NCBI GenBank assembly: GCA_902765595.1
Contig: CACXAQ010000004.1
Span: forward strand, 1 to 64,000
Direction of reading: 5' to 3'
DNA: 64,000 nt
Source of the DNA: Oscillospiraceae bacterium
GTDB lineage: Bacteria; Bacillota; Clostridia; Oscillospirales; Oscillospiraceae
Shown here: piece by piece, positions 25,525 through 34,644 of the stretch
Layout: each line of letters opens with the position of its first letter
How positions within the stretch are numbered: position 1 is the first letter of the stretch
Notes under the pieces: model-generated
Told to the model about the DNA's origin: nothing
The model's input: the letters and a program-made list of their open reading frames with translations, nothing else
The model's database searches: none
Made by a program: the position numbers and the translations under genes

Positions 25525-26775
25525 GTGGGTAATCTATTTTATAGGCTTTTTCGTGGGATCGGCCGTGTGCTGAAGAGACTTTTCAACGCGGGGATCCCCC
25601 TGAAATATGTTCTGATCCTTTGCATCCTTGTGGGCGGCGTGACGTATTTCGGCACACACAACACCATAATCCGTGACGTGGGCGGTAACGAGGATTACGC
25701 CGAAGCGATGCGCTACATCGAGATCAAGGATCTGATCGACGAGCGCTACATCGATCCGGTGGACCGCAGCATCATGGCGGATGACGCGGCCGCCGCGATG
25801 GTTTCCGGCCTGGGCGATCCCTGGAGCTACTTCATGTCCGCGGACGAATACCGGGCGTATCAGCTCTCTACGGCCAATGACTATTCCGACATCGGCATGT
25901 CGCTGGTCAAGGATGAGGCCACGGGCGGCTTTCAGGTGATCTCTGTTTATCCCAGCTCTCAGGCGGCGCTGGCCGGACTGATGCCGGGGATGATTATCAC
26001 CGCCGTGGACGGGCAGAATCTCTCGGGCTTTTCTACCGACGAGGTCCGCACCATGATCCGCGGGAAGCTGAACACCAAGTTTGTGCTGGAAATCGGCAAC
26101 GGACAGGGCAGCATCGAGGTGGACTGTTCCAATGTGAACGCGGAGGCCGTCCATTCCCGTATGGAGAAAACCGGTGCTGCCTATATTCAGATCCACAACT
26201 TTGAAGCCGGAAGCGGCCAGACCGCTGTAGACGCGATCGAGTATCTGCTGTCTCAGGGAGCCGATTCTCTGGTGATCGACGTGCGCAACAATCCCGGCGG
26301 ACTGCCCGGTGAGGTAAAGATCCTGCTGGATTATCTGCTGCCCGCGGGGCGCCTGTTCTCCGAGGTGGACAAGGACGGCCATGTATCGGTGACGGAGTCA
26401 GACAGCATGAACCTCCAGATGCCCACCTGCGTGCTCATCAATTCCGGCACCTACCGGGAGGCGGAGCTGTGCGCGGCAGTGCTGAAGGAGTGGGGCTGGG
26501 CCACGCTCATGGGGGAACCCACCCTGGGCAACACCAGATCCCAGGAGACCATCCCGCTTTCGGACGGCAGTGCGATCCGTCTGTCCACCAAGAGCTATCT
26601 CACCCCCAGCGGCGTGGATATTTCCGCCGCCGGCGGTGTGGTCCCGGATATGATCGTATTCAACAGCGATGAATCCGCGACCGGTACCACAGAGGGCACG
26701 ACCGGCGGTGAGGACGGCACGGCCAGTACCTCCAACGATGAACAGCTGATGGCGGCGCTGAGACTTTTGAGTTGA
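25525..26775 (+). CDS. S41-family (CtpA-like) protein with missing catalytic residues
   Basis: Membrane-anchored homologue of carboxy-terminal processing proteases, 416 aa: a helix at about 25-42, a PDZ domain (about 115-195, SDIGMSLVKDEATGGFQVISVYP onward), then the S41 core (LVIDVRNNPGG). The catalytic serine segment, usually SASASE, reads TYREAE (309-314). The lysine segment, usually GKGSVQ, reads GNTRSQ with Asn336 at the Lys position. It is therefore probably a pseudoprotease. The GTG at 25525 has AGGAGGG 6 nt upstream; an upstream ATG at 25417 lies in the hairpin region and is unlikely. It follows two M23 hydrolase genes. Confidence 0.85.
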   Translation: MGNLFYRLFRGIGRVLKRLFNAGIPLKYVLILCILVGGVTYFGTHNTIIRDVGGNEDYAEAMRYIEIKDLIDERYIDPVDRSIMADDAAAAMVSGLGDPWSYFMSADEYRAYQLSTANDYSDIGMSLVKDEATGGFQVISVYPSSQAALAGLMPGMIITAVDGQNLSGFSTDEVRTMIRGKLNTKFVLEIGNGQGSIEVDCSNVNAEAVHSRMEKTGAAYIQIHNFEAGSGQTAVDAIEYLLSQGADSLVIDVRNNPGGLPGEVKILLDYLLPAGRLFSEVDKDGHVSVTESDSMNLQMPTCVLINSGTYREAELCAAVLKEWGWATLMGEPTLGNTRSQETIPLSDGSAIRLSTKSYLTPSGVDISAAGGVVPDMIVFNSDESATGTTEGTTGGEDGTASTSNDEQLMAALRLLS

Positions 26776-26800
26776 CATCCCCGCCGTCGATGGATATAAT
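26772..26800 (+). promoter_or_regulatory. Consensus sigma-A promoter of greA-lysS
   Basis: Perfect TTGACA (26772-26777), 17-nt spacer, perfect TATAAT (26795-26800). The -35 hexamer contains the stop codon of the S41 gene. Expected to be strong and constitutive. Confidence 0.9.
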
Positions 26801-26868
26801 CAACATCTGCCGATCCCGCTGATACAGGCGGTTTGGCATGGAACTAATAGGAAAAGGAGACCTGCTTT

Positions 26869-27357
26869 ATGGCCAACGTAAACAAGTTTAAAATGAGCCA
26901 GGACCGTCTGGACTCTCTGAAAGAAGAGCTGTACTATCTGGAAACGGTTCGGGAAAAAGAAGTGGCGGAGCTCATCAAAGAAGCCCGCAGCTTCGGCGAC
27001 CTGTCTGAAAACAGCGAGTATGACGAGGCCAAGAGCGAGCAGGGCAAGCTCTATTCCAAGATCGCGGAGCTGAAGGTTCTGATCGAGAACGCCGAAATCG
27101 TGGACAATATCGACCACGATGCGCCCAAAGACACCGTGACGCTCTCCAGCGTCGTACGGGTACGGGACGTTGACGACGATTTCGTGGAGACCTATGAGAT
27201 CGTGGGCTCTCAGGAGGCCAATCCCAAGGAGGGACGCATTTCCGACGACTCTCCCGTGGGCCAGGGACTGATCGGCCATCGCGCCGGTGAGACCGTCACC
27301 ATTCACGCGCCGGTGGGCGATCTGGTGTTTGAGATCCTCTCGGTGGAGAACAACTGA
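26869..27357 (+). CDS. greA: Transcription elongation factor GreA
   Basis: Rescues backtracked RNA polymerase by stimulating cleavage of the transcript 3' end. At 162 aa it has normal length. The N-terminal coiled coil carries the acidic tip (FGDLSENSEYDEAK) that enters the secondary channel; the C-terminal FKBP-like domain includes SPVGQGLIGHRAGETVTIHAPVG. AAAGGAG precedes the ATG. It starts a two-gene transcript with lysS, 15 nt apart, a pairing seen in many Clostridia. Confidence 0.96.
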   Translation: MANVNKFKMSQDRLDSLKEELYYLETVREKEVAELIKEARSFGDLSENSEYDEAKSEQGKLYSKIAELKVLIENAEIVDNIDHDAPKDTVTLSSVVRVRDVDDDFVETYEIVGSQEANPKEGRISDDSPVGQGLIGHRAGETVTIHAPVGDLVFEILSVENN

Positions 27358-27372
27358 CAACGGAGGAACAGT

Positions 27373-28872
27373 ATGGCTGATAACAATAACCGCCAGGGCG
27401 AGACTGTGATGGAGCTCTCTGAGATCCTGCAGGTCCGTCGGGACAAGCTGGCAGCGCTGCGGGAGGAGGGGAGAGACCCCTTCCGCCAGACCCGGTTCGA
27501 GCGCAGCGCTTATTCCCGTGAGATCAAGGACGATTACGCCGCCTTCGAGGGCAAGACCGTTTCCGTCGTGGGACGTATGATGTCCAAGCGCGGCATGGGC
27601 AAGGCCATCTTCTGCCACATCCAGGACGATCAGGGCCAGATCCAGCTTTACGTCCGCTCCGATGCGGTCAGCGAGCAGGAGTTCAAGGACTTCCGCAAGT
27701 ACGATATCGGCGATATCATCGGCGTCACGGGCTATGTGTTCAAGACCAAGACGGAGGAAATCTCCGTGCATGTGGAGAGCGTGGTTCTGCTCTCCAAGTC
27801 TCTGCGCCCCCTGCCCGAAAAGTTCCATGGCATGACCGACCGGGAGCTTCGCTACCGTCAGCGCTATGTGGATCTGATCGTCAACCCCGAGGTCAAAGAC
27901 ACCTTTGTCAAGCGCAGCCGCATCCTGCGGGAGCTGCGCGCGTTCCTGGACGGCCGCGGCTTCCTGGAAGTGGACACCCCTGTGCTCACCCCCTTTGAGA
28001 TCGGCGCCGCCGCCAGGCCCTTCTACACCCACCACAACACCCTGGACATGGATATGGTCCTGCGCATCGAGACGGAGCTTTACCTCAAGCGTCTGATCGT
28101 GGGCGGCATGGAGCGGGTCTATGAGGTAGGGCGCATCTTCCGCAACGAGGGCATGGACACCAAGCACAATCCGGAGTTCACCACCATCGAGGTCTACCAG
28201 TCTTATACCGATTTCCACGGGATGATGGACCTGGTGGAGGACATGATGAAGACCGTGGCCCAGAAGGTCTGCGGCTCTCTGGTAGTGCCTTATCAGGGCT
28301 ATGAGATCGACCTGGGTCACTGGGAACGTCTCACCATGATCGAGGCGGTGAAGAAGTATTCCGGTGTGGATTATTACGACTGGAAGACCGACGAGGACGC
28401 CATCGCCTGCGCCAAGGCGCACAATGTGGATCTTCCGGAGATCCCCACCAGGGGCGCTATTCTGGCGGAGTTCTTTGACGCGTTCGTGGAAGAGAAGCTG
28501 ATCCAGCCCACCTTTATTTATGATTACCCGGTGGAGATCAGCCCCCTGGCCAAGCGCAAGCCCGACGACCCCGCTTTTACCGAGCGTTTTGAGTATTTCA
28601 TCAACGCCACCGAGTTCGGCAACGCCTTTTCCGAATTGAACGATCCCATCGACCAGCGGGAGCGCTTTGAGCGCCAGGTGGCCGAGCGGCGGGAAGTCAA
28701 CCCCGAGACCCGCGCCCAGGTGGACTATGATTTCATCAATGCCCTGGAGTACGGCATGCCCCCCACGGGCGGCCTCGGCTTTGGCGTGGACCGGCTGGTG
28801 ATGCTGCTCACCAACAGCGACTCCATCCGCGACGTGCTGCTGTTCCCCACCATGCGCCCGGAGCAGAACTGA
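27373..28872 (+). CDS. lysS: Lysyl-tRNA synthetase, class II
   Basis: Charges tRNA-Lys. At 499 aa it has normal length. An N-terminal OB-fold anticodon-binding domain (about 65-165) is followed by the class II core: motif 2 region [18 protein letters not shown], and motif 3 [14 protein letters not shown] near the C terminus. GGAGGA lies upstream of the ATG at 27373; an internal ATG further in cannot be excluded because the first 12 residues ([12 protein letters not shown]) are not conserved. Confidence 0.96.
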   Translation: MADNNNRQGETVMELSEILQVRRDKLAALREEGRDPFRQTRFERSAYSREIKDDYAAFEGKTVSVVGRMMSKRGMGKAIFCHIQDDQGQIQLYVRSDAVSEQEFKDFRKYDIGDIIGVTGYVFKTKTEEISVHVESVVLLSKSLRPLPEKFHGMTDRELRYRQRYVDLIVNPEVKDTFVKRSRILRELRAFLDGRGFLEVDTPVLTPFEIGAAARPFYTHHNTLDMDMVLRIETELYLKRLIVGGMERVYEVGRIFRNEGMDTKHNPEFTTIEVYQSYTDFHGMMDLVEDMMKTVAQKVCGSLVVPYQGYEIDLGHWERLTMIEAVKKYSGVDYYDWKTDEDAIACAKAHNVDLPEIPTRGAILAEFFDAFVEEKLIQPTFIYDYPVEISPLAKRKPDDPAFTERFEYFINATEFGNAFSELNDPIDQRERFERQVAERREVNPETRAQVDYDFINALEYGMPPTGGLGFGVDRLVMLLTNSDSIRDVLLFPTMRPEQN

Positions 28873-28890
28873 ACAAGCTATCGAATTAAA

Positions 28891-28920
28891 ACAGCGCCCT
28901 GCCGGGAGGCAGGGCGCTGT
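28891..28920 (+). terminator. Hairpin after lysS
   Basis: Perfect 13-bp GC-rich stem (28891-28903 with 28908-28920) and a GGGA loop, followed by ATTGATT rather than a full T-run. Confidence 0.65.
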
Positions 28921-28934
28921 ATTGATTCAAAAAT

Positions 28935-28975
28935 GGCCCGGAGCAGGACTTATTATCCCGACTCCGGACCTTTTT
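28935..28975. terminator. Second, bidirectional terminator between lysS and the DUF5693-like gene
   Basis: GGCCCGGAG pairs with CTCCGGACC (one G-U) followed by TTTTT on the plus strand. On the minus strand the same stem is followed by ATTTTTG, so it can serve both convergent genes. Confidence 0.75.
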
Positions 28976-29021
28976 GCTGATTAAGATGGATTTTGAACGC
29001 TGCATCTGCGCACGATTGGCG

Positions 29022-30764
29022 CTATACAGCCTTGGGCTTACCCTTACGCACCGCCTTGACAACGGCCGTACACAGCAGGAGAAAGAGCAGGACTATCATC
29101 CCGAGGACCATGCCAATTCCAAGACCAAGGAAAGAACGATAGATCGAAACGAAAACATGGGCCCTGCTGTGGCAGAAGGTGTTGGCGACGGAAGCATAAC
29201 CGATGCCGCCCAAAACGCCGGAAAGCCAGGAAAGCAGCTCATCCTTGCGGGCGGCAAAGAAAACAGCCGCGGCAATGGCAGGCCAAGCCAGCAAAAACTC
29301 TTTGGTCCTCGGACGGAACAGGAGCATGTTCTCCAGGCAATTGCGTACCCGCTGTTCTGTGGCGGGGATTTCCAATGTCCCGTGGCCTGTCCTCAGCAAG
29401 TACAAAGTTCCTACAAGTGCCAAAAGCACAGCGACCGAAATCGCTTTTCTGATAAACTGTCTGTCGATTTGCGCCTTCATGCGGCCCAGGTCATCCCGGA
29501 GCGATGCGCCACGGTGGTGGAGCACAGCTGCCGCGGGGATCAAAATGGCGAAAAGGTAAACGCTGAACTGGCTCAGTTTCACACCGCGGAACATATGCAG
29601 CGCGATCAGATAGGAAGAGCTGCTCAAGAGGCCGGCGATGTACACACAGCCCCAAAGCGTCACAAGGAACGTGGACAGCAGGACGGCTGGGTAGTGCAGC
29701 AACAGAGGGGCTTTTCGCATGGCTGTCGTGCGCCAGAATGTCAAAAGCAGAATAGACAGGCAGGGAAATACGATGGCCGCAAGGAGCGCCAGCAGGGCGA
29801 TCTGTGCCTGCGCAAAGAAAAAGGAAAAAACAAGATCCTGCACCATGCCCAGGCCGAAAAGGAGCCAGATCAGTCTGCGCAGCCGGAGCGGGATGAGCAG
29901 GGCGAGAAGCAGCAGCGCCGCAGAGATCACACCGACTCCGCAAACGAACACCAGCAACCGAGGCGTTTCACGGAATGGAACACCAATGGGATTACCGTAT
30001 CGATAACCGGCGGATGCTATACGTTCGCCCAGAGAGCGGAGCAGACCTGCATACTCCGCAAGGTTCGTCACCATCTCACCATCGGGAGTCCGCATCGGCG
30101 TGAGCCACAGAACGGTCATGCCCCGGTCTACCACAGCGCGAAACAGGATGTTTTCGATCTCCTCATAGCCTTCGTAGCCAAGGGTCCGGTAGCGCAGGCT
30201 CAGTTCCAGCCCCAGACGGAAGCACTTTGCAACATCGCCCTTGTAGCTGGAGAACGAAGAGGAATAACCTGCGGGAAGAACAAGACCGGCCTGATCGCCA
30301 TTGTCAACGGCAGCCAAAAGGCTTCCGCTCTGCAGGATGCTTTCAAGGACGCTTTCGGCGTTCAGAGCCTCGCTTTGCATCAAATCATCGAAGGCGATCT
30401 CGCTTTCCGCGGGAAGCTCATATCGCGCATCGAAAAAATAGGTTCCGCCCCTGGCAAGACCGCCTAACTGGGCGGTTTGAAGACCCGCGTTTTCCACCCG
30501 GGAGAAAATGGCTTCATCTTTGAACTCATCCGCGTCCAAGATAAGCTCACGAAGGCCCGCCGAGGCCAATTCGCGCATCCACTCATCTATGCTCATGCCG
30601 GAGCGCTCAGCCAGAACAGACAGGTCTTCGTAGCGAATAACCGGATCGACCTGATCCTGCTTCTGCTCGATGACGATCCGTCCTGCGACAAGCCAAATCG
30701 CCGCAAGGGTGCAGACTGCGGCCAATATGAGAAGCCAGCGATAGGTTTTTATTCGCTCCGTCAT
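29022..30764 (-). CDS. DUF5693-like polytopic membrane protein
   Basis: A 580-aa membrane protein: one N-terminal helix (about 7-29), an extracytoplasmic domain (30-275) containing GMSIDEWMRELASAGLRELILD, and a C-terminal part with about seven or eight helices. It matches my memory of DUF5693 proteins, which in several Firmicutes neighbour csaB (cell-wall pyruvyl transferase for SLH anchoring). No csaB is in this window. The ATG at 30764 has AAAGGAG just upstream; the longer frame from 30818 is rejected. It is divergent from the LTA-synthase-like gene. Function unknown. Confidence 0.75.
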   Translation of the reverse strand: MTERIKTYRWLLILAAVCTLAAIWLVAGRIVIEQKQDQVDPVIRYEDLSVLAERSGMSIDEWMRELASAGLRELILDADEFKDEAIFSRVENAGLQTAQLGGLARGGTYFFDARYELPAESEIAFDDLMQSEALNAESVLESILQSGSLLAAVDNGDQAGLVLPAGYSSSFSSYKGDVAKCFRLGLELSLRYRTLGYEGYEEIENILFRAVVDRGMTVLWLTPMRTPDGEMVTNLAEYAGLLRSLGERIASAGYRYGNPIGVPFRETPRLLVFVCGVGVISAALLLLALLIPLRLRRLIWLLFGLGMVQDLVFSFFFAQAQIALLALLAAIVFPCLSILLLTFWRTTAMRKAPLLLHYPAVLLSTFLVTLWGCVYIAGLLSSSSYLIALHMFRGVKLSQFSVYLFAILIPAAAVLHHRGASLRDDLGRMKAQIDRQFIRKAISVAVLLALVGTLYLLRTGHGTLEIPATEQRVRNCLENMLLFRPRTKEFLLAWPAIAAAVFFAARKDELLSWLSGVLGGIGYASVANTFCHSRAHVFVSIYRSFLGLGIGMVLGMIVLLFLLLCTAVVKAVRKGKPKAV

Positions 30765-30918
30765 CCCAGATCTCCTTTTTGACTGTTTTCCCGGTGCATA
30801 CATTGCATAATTCTTCATTCATACTACCATATTGAGGGTTCCTTTTCAAGTTTCCCCTAATCGCGTTTTGCGCAGCATCCGTAAGTTTTCTGGATTACGG
30901 AAATGCTTTGCGGCGCTG

Positions 30919-30947
30919 TTGCGATTTCCGGACTGCTGTGCTAAAAT
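30919..30947 (+). promoter_or_regulatory. Sigma-A promoter of the LTA-synthase-like gene
   Basis: TTGCGA (30919-30924), 17-nt spacer, TAAAAT (30942-30947), 40 nt upstream of the start codon. Confidence 0.65.
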
Positions 30948-30986
30948 ATCAGCATGAATTTTGCAGAATGAAATGGAGCCATTTCG

Positions 30987-32861
30987 ATGAAGTCGTTCTT
31001 CAGACAAAAGAGAAAACTCAATCTGCCATGGACGATCCTGCTCTTTCTGGGCATCAGTCTGGCGATTCTTTTGGTATCGTTTTACCTGCAATGGGGATCC
31101 ACGTTGAAGCTCCTGCGTAATATTGTCCGCGATCCCAGACTCCTGATCCTGAATCTGTTTCCGATCATGGCAGTGCTCGGCCTGCTATATGCGCTGCTTG
31201 GCAACCTCTTTTTTGCCGGCAGCGTGACTGCACTGGTTTTCCATCTGCTTTCGCTGATCGACCTCATCAAAGTGGAATGCCGCAAAGACCCTCTCGTCCC
31301 GCCGGACTTTGCACTATTGGGAGAGGCCATGCAGGCAACGGGAGAGTATCAGCTGGATCTGCACCCGGGACGTATCGCTTTGATCATAGCCTTTGCGCTG
31401 GCGCTGCTTTTACTCGGTCTGATCCTCAAACGCAGGCCAAAAATCCTTTCGTGCATTCTGCTGGCGCTGGCTGCCGTGGGATGCATGACGGGGGCCATGC
31501 TGACGGTCTATCCGTCTGGCGATTTATACCTTGACGTGATCAAAAAAGTCCCTGGACTGACATATACAAATGTCCCCAAAGTTTTTGGTGAAACAGGCTT
31601 TGTATACTGCTTTCTGCATAACGTGGGCATGTATAAAGTGGAAAAGCCGACTGGCTACGAAAAGGCAGAAGCAGAGGCTTGGGCGTCTCATCCTGACGCC
31701 CCAGGCGGGGAACCTGTGAAAGCCAATGTGATCTTCGTTCAGTGCGAGGCTTTCAGCAGCGTGTTCGATGAAGACGTTTTCAGCTACGCGCCGGAAGACA
31801 ACCCCATGTTCCTGTTCCATCAGGTGGAGCAGGGACCGAGAGCCGTTTCCGGTCGTGTCGTTGTTTCAAATTTCGGCGCGGGAACCGCCAATACGGAGTT
31901 TGACGTGCTCACCGGCATGCAGACGAACATGCTCAACACCTCATCTGCCCTGCGGACGATCCATAAAAACGTTTCCTCTCTGGCGAGAGTGTTCGGAAGC
32001 CTCGGGTATGAAAACTGGTTCATGCATCCGGGGGATCGGTGGTTCTACAATCGGGAGAGCGCTTATCACTATTTCGGCCTGCACAACCAGGCTTTCAATG
32101 ACGACATCTCTCCGCTGATCTACAAGGGGCGCTTACCCTCAGATGATGGCTTCCGTCAGGAACTGATCCGTGAATATGAGGAACAGATGGCTTCTTCAGA
32201 CTCGCCCTGGTTTGCGTTTACCGTAACGATACAGAATCATCAGGCCTATCCCTGGAGCAAATACGAGACCCGGGTGCCGGATGCGCAAGTCGGTGTTGCC
32301 GTTTCGGATGACGCGCTGGAGACCCTTTCGGTTTATGCGGAAGGGATCCGGGATTCGTCTCAGATGCTCTGGAATCTGACCGAATATTTTGACGGACGCG
32401 ACGAGCCGGTGATCCTGGTATTCTGGGGCGATCATCTGCCCACCATGGGGGCTAATTTCAGCGTATACCGGGAGCTCGGCTTGCAGATCGGCGACGAGTC
32501 CGATCTGAATACCGCGATCGACACATATACCACGCCCTTCCTGATCTGGGGAAACAAAGCTTTTGACGAAGTCTATGACTTCCGGGCGCGGGCCCAAGCC
32601 CTGGAACTGCCGACAGGGGAGCGGATCAGCGACATTTATCTCGGGGAGCTGGTATACGAGATCCTGGACATGCAGGGAACAGACGCCTACTTCGATTTCC
32701 TGGGACATGCCAGGCGAACCCTGCCGGTGATCTGCATGGGCCGTTACGTCCTGCCTGACGGGACCTTGACCGAAACCCTTTCGCCGGAACAACAGGCCGT
32801 GGAGGACAAGCTCCATAAATGGACCTATTATCGTGTGATAGACGAGCGGGTAACAGATTAA
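30987..32861 (+). CDS. LTA-synthase-family phosphoglycerol transferase (sulfatase fold)
   Basis: Membrane enzyme of the LtaS/OpgB alkaline-phosphatase superfamily, expected to move glycerol phosphate from phosphatidylglycerol onto a cell-envelope glycan or teichoic acid. In 624 aa there are five N-terminal helices (about 13-180) and a large extracellular sulfatase domain (from about 245). Catalytic features: NVIFVQCEAF, the nucleophile Thr in FGAGTANTEFDVLTG, GDRWFYNRES and FWGDHLPT. GGAG lies 8 nt before the ATG. It leads an envelope-gene block that includes sortase and LCP genes. pgsA, which makes its likely lipid donor, is at 52.9 kb. Confidence 0.88.
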   Translation: MKSFFRQKRKLNLPWTILLFLGISLAILLVSFYLQWGSTLKLLRNIVRDPRLLILNLFPIMAVLGLLYALLGNLFFAGSVTALVFHLLSLIDLIKVECRKDPLVPPDFALLGEAMQATGEYQLDLHPGRIALIIAFALALLLLGLILKRRPKILSCILLALAAVGCMTGAMLTVYPSGDLYLDVIKKVPGLTYTNVPKVFGETGFVYCFLHNVGMYKVEKPTGYEKAEAEAWASHPDAPGGEPVKANVIFVQCEAFSSVFDEDVFSYAPEDNPMFLFHQVEQGPRAVSGRVVVSNFGAGTANTEFDVLTGMQTNMLNTSSALRTIHKNVSSLARVFGSLGYENWFMHPGDRWFYNRESAYHYFGLHNQAFNDDISPLIYKGRLPSDDGFRQELIREYEEQMASSDSPWFAFTVTIQNHQAYPWSKYETRVPDAQVGVAVSDDALETLSVYAEGIRDSSQMLWNLTEYFDGRDEPVILVFWGDHLPTMGANFSVYRELGLQIGDESDLNTAIDTYTTPFLIWGNKAFDEVYDFRARAQALELPTGERISDIYLGELVYEILDMQGTDAYFDFLGHARRTLPVICMGRYVLPDGTLTETLSPEQQAVEDKLHKWTYYRVIDERVTD

Positions 32862-32992
32862 CGCTCCTATACGAAGGGAACAGGGAAACTGCGGATCGCG
32901 GCGCGGCCTGCAGTACGAATTGAAGAGGAGCTCCCACCCGCTCTGCGTGGAAAAGGCTTTCCAGGATCCGAAAACAAGAAGGAGAAGGGAAA

Positions 32993-33349
32993 ATGAGTAA
33001 GAAAGATAAGCTCCTGCTGGCAGGCGTCGCCTTGATCGCCTTTGGCATTTTTATGTTTTTCAAAAGTACCAGGATCTATTCCTGGGGCTTTTACCGGATC
33101 GGGAACACCGTATCCACCGGCGGGATCCTGATCGGGCTCATCCTTTTGGATGTGGTCTTTCTGGTTGCCACAAGAAGTAAGATCACCAAGGTCCTCCTGC
33201 CGATCCTGGTCGCCATGATCGTCCTGTCCATCGTGCTGGGTACGCACTTGAGCTACATCGGCTCGCTTCTGGATCTGTTTCTGATGCTGGTCCCCGCGGC
33301 TGTCGGGGCGGGACTCGTTCTCCGCGCGATGTTTTTGAAGAAGGAATAG
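32993..33349 (+). CDS. Small four-helix membrane protein of unknown function
   Basis: A 118-aa, very hydrophobic protein with about four membrane segments (8-24, 38-58, 66-85 and 88-112), a basic start (MSKKDK) and a basic end (FLKKE). No family is recognised. GAAGGAGAAGGG lies just upstream of the ATG, so it is probably translated. It lies 131 nt after the LTA-synthase-like gene on the same strand, and may be co-transcribed. Confidence 0.7.
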   Translation: MSKKDKLLLAGVALIAFGIFMFFKSTRIYSWGFYRIGNTVSTGGILIGLILLDVVFLVATRSKITKVLLPILVAMIVLSIVLGTHLSYIGSLLDLFLMLVPAAVGAGLVLRAMFLKKE

Positions 33350-33377
33350 ACCTGATTGTTGGCCCGGCAGGATAATG

Positions 33378-33436
33378 CCCCCCTTCCTTCCGCTGTCGGC
33401 TCAATTTGCTGGCGGGAAATCTGCACAGAAGGGGGG
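33378..33436 (+). other. Long-range inverted repeat in the spacer before the sortase substrate gene
   Basis: CCCCCCTTC (33378-33386) pairs with GAAGGGGGG (33428-33436); inside, TTCCGC can pair with GCGGGAA. It lies upstream of the promoter at 33487, so it belongs to the 3' end of the preceding transcript: a possible imperfect terminator or palindromic unit relic. Confidence 0.4.
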
Positions 33437-33486
33437 AGACCGTCGGAGAAAACAGATAAAAAGACCTTTGAACAATAAAAAAGCCT

Positions 33487-33515
33487 TTGACATAGCGTAA
33501 TACTTGTATTATACT
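33487..33515 (+). promoter_or_regulatory. Sigma-A promoter of the sortase substrate/sortase/LCP genes
   Basis: TTGACA (33487-33492), 17-nt spacer, TATACT (33510-33515), 38 nt before the start codon. Near consensus, so high expression of the short substrate is expected. Confidence 0.85.
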
Positions 33516-33552
33516 CAAAATGAACAGACTAATTTGAGAAGGAGTGCAACTC

Positions 33553-33759
33553 ATGAAAAAGATTATCGCCCTTGTTTTGGCAGTTATTCTGATCCTCTGC
33601 ATGTCTGTGACTGCCTTTGCGGAAGGCTTTGACAGCAACCAGGGTGGCAATCCCGGCGACCCCACTTCCCCGAGAACCGGTTCCGTCTCCATCGCAGTGC
33701 TCGCAGCTGTTGCTGCAGTGTCCGGCGGAGTCTTTGCGTTCACCAATAAGCGCGGCAAA
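33553..33759 (+). CDS. Miniature sortase substrate with SPRTG sorting signal
   Basis: A 69-aa secreted protein; the stop codon lies at 33760-33762. Signal peptide 1-23 (cleavage AFA-EG), a 15-residue linker rich in G, N, P and D, SPRTG at 39-43, a hydrophobic segment (about 45-63) and a basic tail (NKRGK): a complete sortase sorting signal. SPxTG-type motifs are recognised by the C. difficile class B sortase, and a class B sortase is encoded immediately downstream. If cut after Thr42, the anchored product is only E24-T42. AAGGAG (33539-33544) lies 8 nt before the ATG at 33553. No other domain is present. Confidence 0.82.
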
Positions 33760-33776
33760 TAACTTCCGCCCCCTCT

Positions 33777-34643
33777 ATGCAGAACAAAAAGAAACTGTAT
33801 CGAACGATCAGCATCGTCAGCTTGTTGGTGATGCTGATCGCTCTTGTTGCGCTTATTTTCATATTTGCGCACATCTATGCTTCCGGGCAGCAATACCAGG
33901 ACCTCAGCAGGCTTGTGCGTATGAACTCCAGGACGGCGGAGCTCAGTCCTGAGCCGGAACCGGCACAGCCTGATGCTGAGAGTTCAGCACCTGTCGGGAC
34001 GCCGCTGCCGGAGCCTGAAACGGAAAAGCCTGAGCCGGTGTATGCTTCCATTCCGATAGATTTCACCTATTTGGATGAGGTCAACAGCGATATCACAGCC
34101 TGGATCCAGGTGGACGGCACGGGTATCGATTATCCTGTTCTCTACGATGATACCAAGGACCAGTTTTATCTGAACCACAATTACTCCAAGTCCTTTACCA
34201 TGGCGGGCTCTGTCTTCATGCTCGGTGTAAATTCTTCCGATTTCAGTGATTTCAACACCGTGATCTATGGGCACAATCTCATTAACGGCGCAATGTTCGG
34301 CTGCCTGCACGATTTTGAACAGCAGGCTTTTTTCGATGAGCATGATACGATCCTGGTCTATTTGTCGGATAGAGTCCTGCGCTATCAAATCTTTGCAGCT
34401 TATCGGACCGATAATAAGAACCAGGTCCTGTCTTTCGATTATTCTACGCCGGAGGCGCGCCAGGAATATATTGACAGGATTTTTACCCATGAGGTCCGCG
34501 CTCTTTTCCGGCCTGATGCGGCCCCCACGGCGGAGGACCGGATCCTGACCTTGTCGACCTGTATCGGCAACCCCGCATACCGTTATCTCGTACAGGGCAA
34601 GCTGATTGAGGACACGCCCGGACGCTATGAACCCGAGGAATAA
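33777..34643 (+). CDS. srtB: Class B sortase
   Basis: Membrane-anchored transpeptidase that cleaves a sorting motif and joins the substrate to peptidoglycan. In 288 aa: N-terminal helix (about 10-32), a Pro/Glu linker (55-88) and the sortase barrel. The catalytic set is intact: His166 (YGHN), Cys262 (TLSTC) and Arg269 (AYRYLV). The class B type is indicated by DFTYLDEVNSDITAWI and the overall spacing. It starts 14 nt after the SPRTG-protein gene with no clear ribosome binding site, suggesting coupling to the upstream gene. The LCP gene follows at 1 nt. Confidence 0.92.
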   Translation: MQNKKKLYRTISIVSLLVMLIALVALIFIFAHIYASGQQYQDLSRLVRMNSRTAELSPEPEPAQPDAESSAPVGTPLPEPETEKPEPVYASIPIDFTYLDEVNSDITAWIQVDGTGIDYPVLYDDTKDQFYLNHNYSKSFTMAGSVFMLGVNSSDFSDFNTVIYGHNLINGAMFGCLHDFEQQAFFDEHDTILVYLSDRVLRYQIFAAYRTDNKNQVLSFDYSTPEARQEYIDRIFTHEVRALFRPDAAPTAEDRILTLSTCIGNPAYRYLVQGKLIEDTPGRYEPEE

Positions 34644-34644
34644 C

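Noticed and set aside
33378..33436. Riboswitch upstream of the sortase substrate gene
   Set aside because: Some pairing exists, but the promoter lies downstream of it and no known riboswitch core was recognised.
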